DNA of 64,000 nucleotides from JAYZDK01 sp964604165 (lineage in GTDB: Bacteria; Myxococcota_A; UBA796; CAJQPC01): positions 62,001-126,000 of the forward strand of contig CAZRYF010000004.1 in assembly GCA_964604165.1 (NCBI GenBank), in the 5' to 3' direction. The notes under the pieces were generated by a model. It was not told the origin of the DNA, made no database searches, and saw only the letters and a program-made list of their open reading frames with translations. The first letter of the stretch is position 1. Each line of letters begins with the position of its first letter. Shown here piece after piece: positions 1 to 8,261 of the stretch. The position numbers were made by a program, and so were the translations under genes.

Positions 1-36
1 AGGGGGTCGTAGGTTCAAATCCTATCGCCCCGACCA
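1..36 (+). tRNA. tRNA-Pro, 3' part only
   Basis: The window opens inside a tRNA gene. Visible are the variable region, a T arm (stem GTAGG/CCTAT around TTCAAAT), the 3' acceptor strand CGCCCCG, discriminator A and an encoded CCA at 34-36. G72 followed by A73, implying a C1-G72 first pair, is the bacterial tRNA-Pro identity set, and the GGGGTCGTAGG stretch resembles known tRNA-Pro genes. The anticodon lies upstream of the window, so the isoacceptor cannot be named. Confidence 0.85.
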
Positions 37-45
37 AACGCAGTG

Positions 46-80
46 CAGGGCGGGGCGATAGGATTATCGCCTCGCCCCTG
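46..80 (+). terminator. Strong hairpin just after tRNA-Pro
   Basis: The arms CAGGGCGGGGCGATA (46-60) and TATCGCCTCGCCCCTG (65-80) pair almost completely around a four-base loop, starting ten bases after the tRNA CCA. There is no run of T after it. It could be a processing or termination structure, or the first degenerate member of the repeat family that follows, since its right arm shares TCGCC and CGCCCCTG with the repeat start. Confidence 0.5.
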
Positions 81-425
81 CCACTCTGCCGAGCCGCCAG
101 GCGGCTCATGCTTCGGAAGCCGAAAGGAGCGGGTGAAGCCCGCACCTGAAGGCCCGCGAAAGCTCCTGGCGGACAATGGCCGACAGGAGACCGTGGGGCA
201 GGGGGTCGTAGGCCCTGGGCGGCCCGCGTTCAAATCCTATCGCCCCTGCCACTCTGCCGAGCCGCCAGGCGGCTCATGCTTCGGAAGCCGAAAGGAGCGG
301 GTGAAGCCCGCACCTGAAGGCCCGCGAAAGCTCCTGGCGGACAATGGCCGACAGGAGACCGTGGGGCAGGGGGTCGTAGGCCCTGGGCGGCCCGCGTTCA
401 AATCCTATCGCCCCTGCCACTCTGC
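73..425 (+). repeat. Two identical 168-bp tandem repeats derived partly from the tRNA-Pro 3' end
   Basis: Units at 73-240 and 241-408 are identical in every base; a third begins at 409 and stops matching after 17 bases. Each unit ends with a copy of the tRNA 3' region: AGGGGGTCGTAGG, then a 16-base insertion, then TTCAAATCCTATCGCCCC running into the next unit. Each also holds hairpins: GAGCCGC/GCGGCTC (91-107), GCGGG/CCCGC (129-143), CTCCTG/CAGGAG (163-189), and GGCAGGGG pairing with CCCCTGCC around the T-arm-like part. 168 is divisible by three, so one plus-strand frame stays open across the array (43-483, 146 codons). The rest, to 542, shows no other feature. The layout recalls the tRNA-bearing repeats of the E. 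coli tyrT locus. Confidence 0.9.
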
Positions 426-542
426 GCGGCGGGGGCCCCATCAGGAACGCGCCCTGCACTTGGCAGCTTCTGAGAAGACATAGGGAGGACTCTCTCAAAC
501 TGGCATGTTCCTCAGCAGCGGGGCGCTCGATAGAATGCCCCC

Positions 543-1292
543 ATGCCCCCCACCCCCACCGACCTCTTCGATGCCGTCACCGCCTTGCTCCGCGGAGAAG
601 ACGACCTCCCCTTCTGGCAATTCCTCGCCACACGATCACCCGGCCCTGTATTGGAGTGCGGCGCGGGCACCGGCCGCATACTCGCGCCCCTCCTTAAGGC
701 CGGCGTCGATGCATACGGTCTTGAGCTGTCCGAAGAACGGCTGTGCGCAGGGCGCTCCCGCCTACAGGCCCTTGGAGCCGACGCATCCCGTCGCCTGCTC
801 CCGGGTGACATGACCGACTTCTCCCACCCCCGACGCTACCGCCTCGTTCTCATTCCGCTGAACACCATCTCCCTTCTCACCGATGACCAATTGGAAGCGA
901 CCCTTGGGTGTATCCGCAAACACCTGCATCCGGTCGGAGAGCTGGTCTTCGACGTGGACCTTCGGATCGTCCTCCCCGAAGAGGCTTCCCGAGGGGGGTG
1001 GGTCACATCGTGGCAATCACTCAACGTGGGAGGAGAACCTGCCAAATTTCGCCAACGGTTTCAAAGAGAACAGAAGGGGGCATGGGCAATCGAGCAGTCG
1101 TGCCGATTCAACGACGGTTCAGAGATAGCGATCAACCTCCAGCTCCTCATTCGTTCCCTTGAACGAGTGACCGAACTGTTGACTGGCGCCGGGTGGGAGA
1201 TCCAGGTGGCCCGAGACGAGGGGGGCAGAGAGGTGACCGCCTCCAGCCGGATTGCATTTGTGGTGGCAAAGCCGAGCAGCATTCCCGACTGA
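543..1292 (+). CDS. Class I SAM-dependent methyltransferase
   Basis: A 249-residue soluble protein with a Rossmann-type SAM-binding start: motif I is VLECGAGTGRIL near residue 37, followed by an acidic strand end (LELSEERL) that would bind the SAM ribose. The stretch LIPLNTISLLTDD resembles the motif IV-V region of Methyltransf_25-type enzymes. The substrate cannot be read from the sequence. It stands alone, running towards the minus-strand rpe gene 20 bases away. It begins about 120 bases after the tRNA-associated repeats, with no clear promoter visible. Confidence 0.8.
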   Translation: MPPTPTDLFDAVTALLRGEDDLPFWQFLATRSPGPVLECGAGTGRILAPLLKAGVDAYGLELSEERLCAGRSRLQALGADASRRLLPGDMTDFSHPRRYRLVLIPLNTISLLTDDQLEATLGCIRKHLHPVGELVFDVDLRIVLPEEASRGGWVTSWQSLNVGGEPAKFRQRFQREQKGAWAIEQSCRFNDGSEIAINLQLLIRSLERVTELLTGAGWEIQVARDEGGREVTASSRIAFVVAKPSSIPD

Positions 1293-1312
1293 GTCCGGGG
1301 ACCCGACCGCAC

Positions 1313-1966
1313 TTATGCGGGCCGGCCCTTGAGCGCCGCAATCGCGTCCGCCCGATTCGGAGCCCCATAGATCCCGGACCCACTCACCAGGACATGAGCG
1401 CCCGCCTCCACAAATCGGTGGGCATTGTCGACCTTTACGCCTCCATCCACCTGGATCAGGGTGTCCAGCCCCATGGAGTCAATCCGGCTGCGAATGCGCT
1501 CAATCTTGGGGAACACCCGCTCGATGAGCGACTGCCCTCCGAAGCCTGGATTCACGCTCATCACAAGGACGAGATCCAACTCCTCCAACACGTAGTCGAG
1601 CACGCTCTCAGGGGTGTGGGGGTTCAGAGCCACCCCGGCCTTGGCCCCCGTAGAACGGATGTGTTGCACGGAGCGGTCCAGGTGGTCGCAAGCCTCTGCA
1701 TGAACGGTGATTCCATCGGCACCTGCGGCCCGAAAGTCCTCCACGTACCGGTCGGGCTCCACAATCATCAGGTGGCAGTCCAGGGGCTTGTCTGTCACCG
1801 GACGCAGGGCCTTTACCACCAGGGGGCCGATGGTGATGTTCGGCACAAACCGGCCATCCATCACGTCCACGTGAATCCAGTCTGCATCCCGCACACTCTC
1901 CACCTCCTCCCCCAGGCGGGCGAAATCGGCGGACAGAATGGAGGGAGCGATCAAAGGAGTCGTCAT
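1313..1966 (-). CDS. rpe: Ribulose-phosphate 3-epimerase
   Basis: A 217-residue TIM-barrel enzyme that interconverts D-ribulose 5-phosphate and D-xylulose 5-phosphate in the pentose phosphate pathway. Family signatures are present in order: APSILSADF at the N-terminus, HVDVMDGRFVPN with the metal-binding His and catalytic Asp, CHLMI, MSVNPGFGGQ for phosphate and loop contacts, and QVDGGV with the second catalytic Asp. The length is normal. Its start overlaps the end of fmt by four bases (ATGA), so it is the third gene of def-fmt-rpe and probably translationally coupled. Confidence 0.95.
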   Translation of the reverse strand: MTTPLIAPSILSADFARLGEEVESVRDADWIHVDVMDGRFVPNITIGPLVVKALRPVTDKPLDCHLMIVEPDRYVEDFRAAGADGITVHAEACDHLDRSVQHIRSTGAKAGVALNPHTPESVLDYVLEELDLVLVMSVNPGFGGQSLIERVFPKIERIRSRIDSMGLDTLIQVDGGVKVDNAHRFVEAGAHVLVSGSGIYGAPNRADAIAALKGRPA

Positions 1967-2877
1967 GAGAGCACCTCTCCTGGTTCTATGCGGGCGCCAT
2001 TGGCCAGTACATCGCCAGGAAGTGGCTTTTTATTGGGTAGCTGGGCTTCCTGCACTTCCAGCGCCCCTTTCCCACAGGCTACCACCCAGGACCTTCGCGT
2101 CTGCAGCACCTCCCCAGGCGCGCCTTGGCCCTCGACCACACGGACCCGGCGAATCTTCAGGGGCGCCCCCCGAAAGATCGACGTGGTCCCCGGCCAAGGC
2201 TGCAGGGCCCGCACCTGGTTGTGAAGCTCTCCAGCGGGTCGGGTCCAATCCATGCGGCCCTCGGCCTTCACCAAGGGCGAAGCGTGGGTGATTCCCTCAC
2301 CCGGCTGCGGAACCCGCTCGATTTCGTTCAGACCAGTCAATGTCTCCACCAACAACGCCGCCGCGATGTCAGCCAACCGCGTCCGCACCTGTTGCGCCGT
2401 TTCGACGGGCCCGATTTCCGTCTGCCGCACCAGGAGCATGTCCCCGGTGTCCAGGCCTGCATCCATTTGCATGGTGGTCACGCCAGTGGCGGTATCTCCC
2501 GCCAGGATTGCTCGCTCAATGGGTGCGGCCCCCCGCCAACGAGGCAGCAAGGAGGCATGGCCGTTGATGCATCCCAGGCGCGGAGCTGCCAACACCCGCT
2601 CTGGGAGAATGCGGCCATAGGCGACCACCACCGCCACATCCAGATCCAGGGCACAAAACCGTTCGGGAAAGGGACCCCGGCGAAGCCCTCGGGGCTGGCG
2701 TGTCTCGATTCCGAGCGCACTGGCCCGGACCACCGTGGGAGGCGACTGCAGCTTCTGCCCTCTACCCGACGGTCGATCCGGCTGCGCGACCACGGTCACG
2801 AGATCGTGTCCGGCCTCCACCAGCGCATCCAGCGTGGGCACAGCGAAGGCGGGCGTCCCAAAGAACGCAACCCTCAA
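1963..2877 (-). CDS. fmt: Methionyl-tRNA formyltransferase
   Basis: A 304-residue enzyme that formylates initiator Met-tRNA using 10-formyl-tetrahydrofolate. The N-terminus RVAFFGTPAFAVPTL, the catalytic-site segment GCINGHASLLPRWRGAAPI and the MDAGLDTGDML strand are diagnostic of Fmt, and a C-terminal tRNA-binding domain follows. The start codon is TTG at 2877-2875, overlapping the def stop codon by four bases. An ATG is not available in a sensible position. It functions with def, encoded immediately upstream, in adding and later removing the N-formyl group. Confidence 0.95.
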   Translation of the reverse strand: MRVAFFGTPAFAVPTLDALVEAGHDLVTVVAQPDRPSGRGQKLQSPPTVVRASALGIETRQPRGLRRGPFPERFCALDLDVAVVVAYGRILPERVLAAPRLGCINGHASLLPRWRGAAPIERAILAGDTATGVTTMQMDAGLDTGDMLLVRQTEIGPVETAQQVRTRLADIAAALLVETLTGLNEIERVPQPGEGITHASPLVKAEGRMDWTRPAGELHNQVRALQPWPGTTSIFRGAPLKIRRVRVVEGQGAPGEVLQTRRSWVVACGKGALEVQEAQLPNKKPLPGDVLANGARIEPGEVLS

Positions 2878-3419
2878 GTGGCTGCCTTTTCCCGGCGGCG
2901 GGCTTCCTTTCGCACGCGAGCCAGGTACCGACCCCGCTTGAGTCGACTCACCTTGTCGAGAATGATGATGCCGTCCAGGTGGTCCATTTCATGCTGGACG
3001 ATCACCGCCGGATACTCCGAAAACCGCTGGGTACGCTCTTCTCCCGTGGGAGTTCGGTAGCGCACATCCACCCACCGGGGCCGCTTCATGTCTTCCCAGA
3101 AACCCGGCACAGAAAGACATCCCTCCTCCCAGGTGATGTGATCCTCGGCCGCATCGACAATCTCCGGGTTCACCAGCTGCACCAGGTCGTGTTGGCGCTC
3201 CCCATCCTCATCCCGCTCCACCCCGACATCCGCAACGAGCATGCGCCGAAGGTCTCCCACCTGAACCGCGGCCAGTCCAATGCCCGGAGCGGCGTACATG
3301 GTCTCCGCCATGTCGTCCATGCGCTGCAGAAGCACGGGACCGAACTCCGCCTCGCCCACGAGCGCACTGACCTCGTGCAAGAGGGGATGCGGCGCTTTGA
3401 TGATGTCGAGGATGGCCAT
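2874..3419 (-). CDS. def: Peptide deformylase
   Basis: A 181-residue metalloenzyme that removes the formyl group from new protein N-termini. All three PDF motifs are intact: GIGLAAVQVG (motif 1), EEGCLSVPGF with the metal-binding Cys (motif 2), and QHEMDHLDG with the two His ligands and catalytic Glu (motif 3). It is the first gene of the def-fmt-rpe unit. Only 33 bases separate its ATG from the divergent aminotransferase ATG at 3453, so the two promoters must overlap each other or the coding sequence. Confidence 0.96.
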   Translation of the reverse strand: MAILDIIKAPHPLLHEVSALVGEAEFGPVLLQRMDDMAETMYAAPGIGLAAVQVGDLRRMLVADVGVERDEDGERQHDLVQLVNPEIVDAAEDHITWEEGCLSVPGFWEDMKRPRWVDVRYRTPTGEERTQRFSEYPAVIVQHEMDHLDGIIILDKVSRLKRGRYLARVRKEARRREKAAT

Positions 3420-3452
3420 GCCATACGTCCCTAACCCGCATAAGCTGGCCGC

Positions 3453-4709
3453 ATGGCCGCACGAATCCCACGTTTTTCACCCAGCTTCTCCCTGGCAGAG
3501 GCCTGGATCTCGTTTCGCCACCTGGTGCCCCTGGGAGACGAGGCCTCGGAGGTAGCAGAATTCGAGGAGGAATTCGCCAACTACATTGGCACCCGCCACG
3601 CTGTAATGGTGCCCTCCGCCAGGTACGGTTTCTATCTCCTGCTCAAGGCCTGGGGCTGGGGCCAAGGGGATGAGATCATTCTGCCTGCCCTCACCTACTT
3701 TGCGATTCCCGCGTTGGCGAAGACCGCTGGCTGCACTCCGGTCTTCGCCGACATCGGGGAGACCTCCCACGTGCTTGACCCGGCCGCCTTCGAGGCAGCC
3801 ATCACCCCGCGGACCCGCGCCGTGGTTCCCACGCACCTGTTTGGCACGCCTTGCGACATGGACGCCATTCGTGAGATCGCAGCGGCCCACGACATCCGCG
3901 TGATTGAAGACTGCGCCCAGTCCACGGGGGCCCGCTGGAAAGAAGACCGAGTGGGAAGCCTGGGGGATGCGGCCTACTACACCTTTGGACTCACCAAGAA
4001 CATCACCACCCTCTCCGGGGCGATGATCACCACCCGGAACGACCAGGTCGCCACCTCCGTGCGCAAGGCCATGGACGAGGTGCGTCCCGGATCCCTTTGG
4101 AAAGCCACACAGGAAGCCCTCACCGGCACCGCCATGATGTTCGCGACCCACCCGTGGATTTATCCGTGGACCCTGCACCCGGTGATTGTGCTCGGCAACC
4201 AGGTCGGAAAGGACCCAATCCACGATCGGTTCGGCGAGACACCTCGCACCTATCCAGAGCTACCCGATCGCTACCTCACGGCCGGCCCCCGAGGCATGCA
4301 AGCGGCTGTTGGGCGCAAGCAGCTACAACGCATCGAGTCCCTGAACAGCGCCAGGGCCGCCAACGGCCGGTTCCTGGACGAGGCACTGGCCCATGTCCCC
4401 GGGCTTGAGACACCCACTTACCCCGCCGGCGGCGAGCCGATCTATATGAGCTTTGTGGTGCACCATGACCAGCGAGACGGACTGGCCAAGGCCCTGCGCC
4501 GACTCGGCGTGGACACCACCGTGGGCTACATGAGCAACTGCGCGGACTCCCCTTTGTTTCCCGACGAAAAGGCCGACTGTCCAAGCGCAGCCCACGCCAT
4601 GGCAAACCTGCTGCACATCCCGGTGCACCCCAACCTGTCGCCATCCCGCCTGGACCACATTGCAGAAGCGACCAGGCGAGCTTGTCTCGAAACCCAGCCG
4701 CAGCCCTGA
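3453..4709 (+). CDS. DegT/DnrJ/EryC1/StrS-type PLP aminotransferase
   Basis: A 418-residue fold-type I aminotransferase of the sugar-aminotransferase family. An N-terminal segment EFEEEFANYIGTRHAV with the following SARYG is the family's nucleotide-sugar and PLP region. EDCAQSTGARW is the PLP-contacting Asp segment, and TFGLTKNITTLSGAM carries the Schiff-base Lys. Members usually transfer an amino group to a keto-sugar nucleotide, but the substrate is not shown here. A radical SAM gene starts 25 bases downstream in the same direction, so the two may form one pathway unit. No other sugar-nucleotide genes are nearby. Confidence 0.85.
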   Translation: MAARIPRFSPSFSLAEAWISFRHLVPLGDEASEVAEFEEEFANYIGTRHAVMVPSARYGFYLLLKAWGWGQGDEIILPALTYFAIPALAKTAGCTPVFADIGETSHVLDPAAFEAAITPRTRAVVPTHLFGTPCDMDAIREIAAAHDIRVIEDCAQSTGARWKEDRVGSLGDAAYYTFGLTKNITTLSGAMITTRNDQVATSVRKAMDEVRPGSLWKATQEALTGTAMMFATHPWIYPWTLHPVIVLGNQVGKDPIHDRFGETPRTYPELPDRYLTAGPRGMQAAVGRKQLQRIESLNSARAANGRFLDEALAHVPGLETPTYPAGGEPIYMSFVVHHDQRDGLAKALRRLGVDTTVGYMSNCADSPLFPDEKADCPSAAHAMANLLHIPVHPNLSPSRLDHIAEATRRACLETQPQP

Positions 4710-4734
4710 CGGCCCCGGTATACTCGGAACGCAC

Positions 4735-5907
4735 ATGTCCATGCCCTTGTCCCACGTCGCCCGCATTGGGCGGGCCTTCGTCACTCGAAACGTGCCGGTC
4801 TATGCCCACTACGGCATCACCCACGTCTGCGATCTCACCTGCAAGATGTGCGGCATCTGGCGCTATGGAAACCGAAAGGAAGAGCTGGATCTCCCCCAAA
4901 TCGAGAAGATGGCGCAGCTGTTGTACCGGCTGGGGGTGGTGCAGGTCGCCATCGGTGGGGGCGAGCCTTTTGCGCGAGAAGACCTGGAGGAGGTTGCAAA
5001 GGTCATGGTCGGTGCCGGCCTGAACCTTCGAGTCCTCACCAACGCGGTCAACGTGCCTGAGCAGCGCCTTTTGGATTGCGTGAACGCCGGTGTGAAGAAC
5101 TTTTCCATCTCCTTGGATTCCCTCCATCCGGCGCGGTTTGACTACATTTGCGAAGAGGAGGGTGCCTGGGAAGGCGCTGTCCGGAACATGTGCTTGCTCT
5201 CCAGCAAGCTGCATGGAACCGATGCGCTGCTGACGTTGAACTGCGTTGTGAGCAACCTGAACCTGGAAGAGCTTCCTGACATGGTCCGGTTTGCCAAGGA
5301 GATTGGCTTTGCCATTTCCTTCCTTCCGGTGGAGCTGCTGGAGGATGCCAAGTCCGGGGTTCGGAATTGGGAGGCGCGGTTTGTGCGCCACCGACCTGAG
5401 ATGGGACTGACGGCGGGTCCTGGCGGAGACGTGGCCAGGCGAGTGGATCACATCTACGACACCCTGGTGGACATGAAGGCATCCGGGTGGCCGATCTTCA
5501 ACTCCACGCCGTATCTGGAAGCCAGCCGCACCTACTTGAAGACAGGCCGTTTCCCCGCAGAGGGGTGCGATGCAGGGCGCCTCTACTTCTCCATCTCCCC
5601 CAACGGGCAATTCAGCATCTGCCACCGCACCACCCACCAGTACCGCCACATTCTGGACCCAAATTTTGAGGAGTACTTCCACTCCATCGAATACGAACGA
5701 GCGCGGATGCAGGAAGCCGGAGGATGCGAGGGATGCATGCGAGCCTGCTGGATTGACACAAGCTCCATCTTTCGGACTTTCGAAGGCTTTTTTGACACCG
5801 CCAAGTTGACCCTCTCCCCGGCCGGAAGCCCTCCTGCGACCTGGGCAGATGCGCGAAAATGGGCGCAACACGAAGCTGTCGCTGAAGAGGCCGCTGCTCC
5901 CGCGTGA
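4735..5907 (+). CDS. Radical SAM protein with extra C-terminal Cys cluster
   Basis: The radical SAM Cys motif CDLTCKMC (CxxxCxxC) binds the 4Fe-4S cluster and SAM, and GGGEPFAREDL is the glycine-rich motif. The C-terminal third has GCDAGRLYFSISPNGQ followed by CEGCMRAC, reminiscent of auxiliary-cluster (SPASM/twitch) domains, so a second cluster is likely. The ATG at 4735 is chosen, giving 390 residues; an in-frame upstream ATG at 4660 would overlap the aminotransferase by 50 bases and add non-conserved sequence. The substrate is unknown. Its position between the aminotransferase and the GldF-like permease gives no decisive clue. Confidence 0.82.
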   Translation: MSMPLSHVARIGRAFVTRNVPVYAHYGITHVCDLTCKMCGIWRYGNRKEELDLPQIEKMAQLLYRLGVVQVAIGGGEPFAREDLEEVAKVMVGAGLNLRVLTNAVNVPEQRLLDCVNAGVKNFSISLDSLHPARFDYICEEEGAWEGAVRNMCLLSSKLHGTDALLTLNCVVSNLNLEELPDMVRFAKEIGFAISFLPVELLEDAKSGVRNWEARFVRHRPEMGLTAGPGGDVARRVDHIYDTLVDMKASGWPIFNSTPYLEASRTYLKTGRFPAEGCDAGRLYFSISPNGQFSICHRTTHQYRHILDPNFEEYFHSIEYERARMQEAGGCEGCMRACWIDTSSIFRTFEGFFDTAKLTLSPAGSPPATWADARKWAQHEAVAEEAAAPA

Positions 5908-5958
5908 CTTCTCCCAGGCGCCTCCGGGCGAGCCCTTCGGGTTGACGGAAGGCCCGCC

Positions 5959-6693
5959 GTGGATACGGGCAGGGACATGCGACGTGTTTTGTCCATTACC
6001 GGCCGAGAGCTTGCCTCGTACTTCAACTCGTCTCTGGCCACGATCGTGCTGCCGATCTTCCTCGTGCTTGTGGGTGTCTTTTCCCTCTTCTTCAGCGACC
6101 TGTTCAACAGCGGCAACGCCTCCATGCGCCAGGTCTTCTTCTGGACGACCCTTTTTCTGGCCCTGTTGATTCCCGCCCTGACCATGCGCTCGTTTGCCGA
6201 GGAGCGCCGAACGGGAAGCCTCGAACTGCTGTTGACTCTGCCCGTCACGGAGGGGGAAGCCGTGCTCGGAAAGTTCCTTGCCGCCCTCGCGCTGGTGTGG
6301 CTCGCCCTCGCCCTTACTTTCTCCTACCCCATTAGCCTTGCCCTCCACGCAGAGTTGGACTGGGGCCCGATCTTTGGGGGCTATGTCGGAATGGCTGGTG
6401 TCGGAGCCGCCTACTGCGCGATCGGCATGGCAGCCTCTGCATCCACCTCCAACCAGATGGTGGCCTTTCTCGTGGGCATGGTGCTCTGCCTGGTGCCCTA
6501 TGCCATGGGGTTCTTCCTTCCTTCGGTGCCCGCCGCGTTGCTTCCTCTCGCCCAGCACCTCTCCTTCCAGACCCACTTCAACAGCCTCGCACGAGGGGTT
6601 CTGGACACAAGGAGCCTGGCCTTCTACGGCTCGGTCGTGCTTGTTGCACTGCACGCGGCCGTCTTCAGCCTGGAACAAAAGAGGTTGTCATGA
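5959..6693 (+). CDS. ABC-2 type permease, GldF-like
   Basis: A 244-residue inner-membrane protein with about six transmembrane segments (for example IVLPIFLVLVGVFSLFF and MVAFLVGMVLCLVPYAMGFF) and the loop MRSFAEERRTGSLELLLTLP, a strong signature of GldF/NosY-type ABC-2 permeases. A GTG start at 5959 is preceded by GGAAGG at good spacing; an ATG at 5977 is an alternative. It overlaps the GldG-like gene by ATGA. In GldFG systems an ATPase (GldA) powers the permease, but no ATPase gene adjoins this one; the gene before it encodes a radical SAM enzyme. Confidence 0.85.
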   Translation: MDTGRDMRRVLSITGRELASYFNSSLATIVLPIFLVLVGVFSLFFSDLFNSGNASMRQVFFWTTLFLALLIPALTMRSFAEERRTGSLELLLTLPVTEGEAVLGKFLAALALVWLALALTFSYPISLALHAELDWGPIFGGYVGMAGVGAAYCAIGMAASASTSNQMVAFLVGMVLCLVPYAMGFFLPSVPAALLPLAQHLSFQTHFNSLARGVLDTRSLAFYGSVVLVALHAAVFSLEQKRLS

Positions 6694-8261
6694 CCGACCT
6701 CCGGCGCAACCTGCGGGCAAACTCCTGGATCCAGATGGGCGCCGTGCTGGCCATGGTGGTGTGCATCAACATCCTGTCCACGCGTCATGTGACCCGACTG
6801 GACCTCACGGAGGACCGCATCCACACCCTGTCCCAGGCTTCCAAGGCGCTGATGCTCCGACTGGAAAAGCCGCTGACGGTGCGGGTCTTCTTCACTGGCG
6901 GACTGGAAGCTCCCTACAACAACCACGAACAGGTGGTGCTGGACAAGCTCGAGGAGTTTGCAGCCTGGTCCCGAGGAAAAATGGAGGTGGAGCTGACAGA
7001 TCCCACGGGGGATGATGAAGCGCGGCAGCAGGCGCTTCGCTTCGGGATTGCACCGATTCAGTACCAATTCCGAAGCCAGACCCGCTCCGAGCTGCGACAG
7101 GTCTACATGGGAGCCGCGCTGCTGTACGGCGATCAGCACCTCACCCTTCCCGCCCTCACCCAGGTAAACACGATTGAGTACGAACTGGCCCGGTCGATCA
7201 AGCGCTTGATGGACGGTAACGAAGTGAGGCGCATCGGGTACCTCACAGGCCACGGGGAACCTGACCTGCTCACCGCCAAAGGCCCTGTCGAGGCACTGCG
7301 TGCGCAGCTGACCCAATCCATGGAGCTTGTCCCCGTCCGACTTGGCGGCGCGGAAGGGGTGGACACCTCCCTGGACTCCCTGCTGATCATCGGGCCCCAG
7401 AGCCCTGTGTCCCAGCGAGAGCAGTACCAACTCGATCAATACCTCATGGAGGGGGGCACCCTGGCGTTCTTCCTCTCCAACTTCCAGCCAGACCTCCAGT
7501 CCCTTCGAAGCCGGCCCCTGGACCATGGGCTTGAGGACCTACTTGGACACCACGGGGTGCAACTGAACCGAGACCTCGTACTGGATCGCACTCAGAACGG
7601 AAAGCTCCCGGTGCCGGTGCGGAGAGGGCAGTTTGTGATGCGGGCGGCGGTGAACCATCCCCTCATTCCCACCACAACCAACCTGTCCCGATCCTCCCTG
7701 GCGGTGAAGGACCTGGACATGATGACGCTGCCTTTTGCATCCAGTCTGTCCCTTGTCGATCCCCTGCCCCCCGAGCTGCAAGGGGAAGTGCTTGCCCGAA
7801 GCTCCGAGCACGCCAGCCGCAGCCGGCTGGTGGACCGAATCGACCCCTCCACCCTCCGCAACCCCCGTCCCGACGAAGAAGAGGCGGTGTCGGATCTGAT
7901 TGTCGCCGTGCGGGGGGAGTTCGGAAGCTTCTTTGCACACGGCGAGATCCCCGACCGCCGTGAACAGGACGGACCGCCCATTCGCGAGTCGACCCCCACC
8001 CGCTTGGTGGTAGGAGGAAGCACCCACTTCATCGCCAACAACCAGACCTTTGTGTTGAACCTACTGGACTGGCTGGTCGAAGACACGGCACTCATCGACA
8101 TTCGTTCCAAGACCATGCAGGTCAGTGCCCTGGACCCGCTGGAGCCCGCGCAAGTTCGCAACCTGAAGATCGCAAACCTGCTGGGGCCCGCATTTCTCGT
8201 GTTTCTGCTTGGCGGCGGACGGCTGCTCTATCGACGCAGAACCGTGGAGCTTCCCCGATGA
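6690..8261 (+). CDS. GldG-like auxiliary ABC transport protein
   Basis: A 523-residue protein with an N-terminal membrane anchor (SWIQMGAVLAMVVCINIL), a large extracytoplasmic region and a C-terminal membrane segment followed by RRR. The sequence RLDLTEDRIHTLSQASKALM and the later RRIGYLTGHGEPDL are typical of the GldG/ABC_transp_aux family, whose large domain resembles IFT52 and ThuA-like folds. It would sit beside the permease in the inner membrane with its bulk outside the cytoplasm. It overlaps both neighbours by four bases, so permease, GldG-like and DUF4340 proteins are made together. Confidence 0.85.
   Translation: MTDLRRNLRANSWIQMGAVLAMVVCINILSTRHVTRLDLTEDRIHTLSQASKALMLRLEKPLTVRVFFTGGLEAPYNNHEQVVLDKLEEFAAWSRGKMEVELTDPTGDDEARQQALRFGIAPIQYQFRSQTRSELRQVYMGAALLYGDQHLTLPALTQVNTIEYELARSIKRLMDGNEVRRIGYLTGHGEPDLLTAKGPVEALRAQLTQSMELVPVRLGGAEGVDTSLDSLLIIGPQSPVSQREQYQLDQYLMEGGTLAFFLSNFQPDLQSLRSRPLDHGLEDLLGHHGVQLNRDLVLDRTQNGKLPVPVRRGQFVMRAAVNHPLIPTTTNLSRSSLAVKDLDMMTLPFASSLSLVDPLPPELQGEVLARSSEHASRSRLVDRIDPSTLRNPRPDEEEAVSDLIVAVRGEFGSFFAHGEIPDRREQDGPPIRESTPTRLVVGGSTHFIANNQTFVLNLLDWLVEDTALIDIRSKTMQVSALDPLEPAQVRNLKIANLLGPAFLVFLLGGGRLLYRRRTVELPR

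Noticed and set aside
4276..6678. 800-codon minus-strand open frame
   Set aside because: It lies antisense to the aminotransferase, radical SAM and permease genes, all with strong family motifs; its own translation has no recognisable domain and low-complexity His/Gly/Glu composition typical of GC-rich shadow frames.
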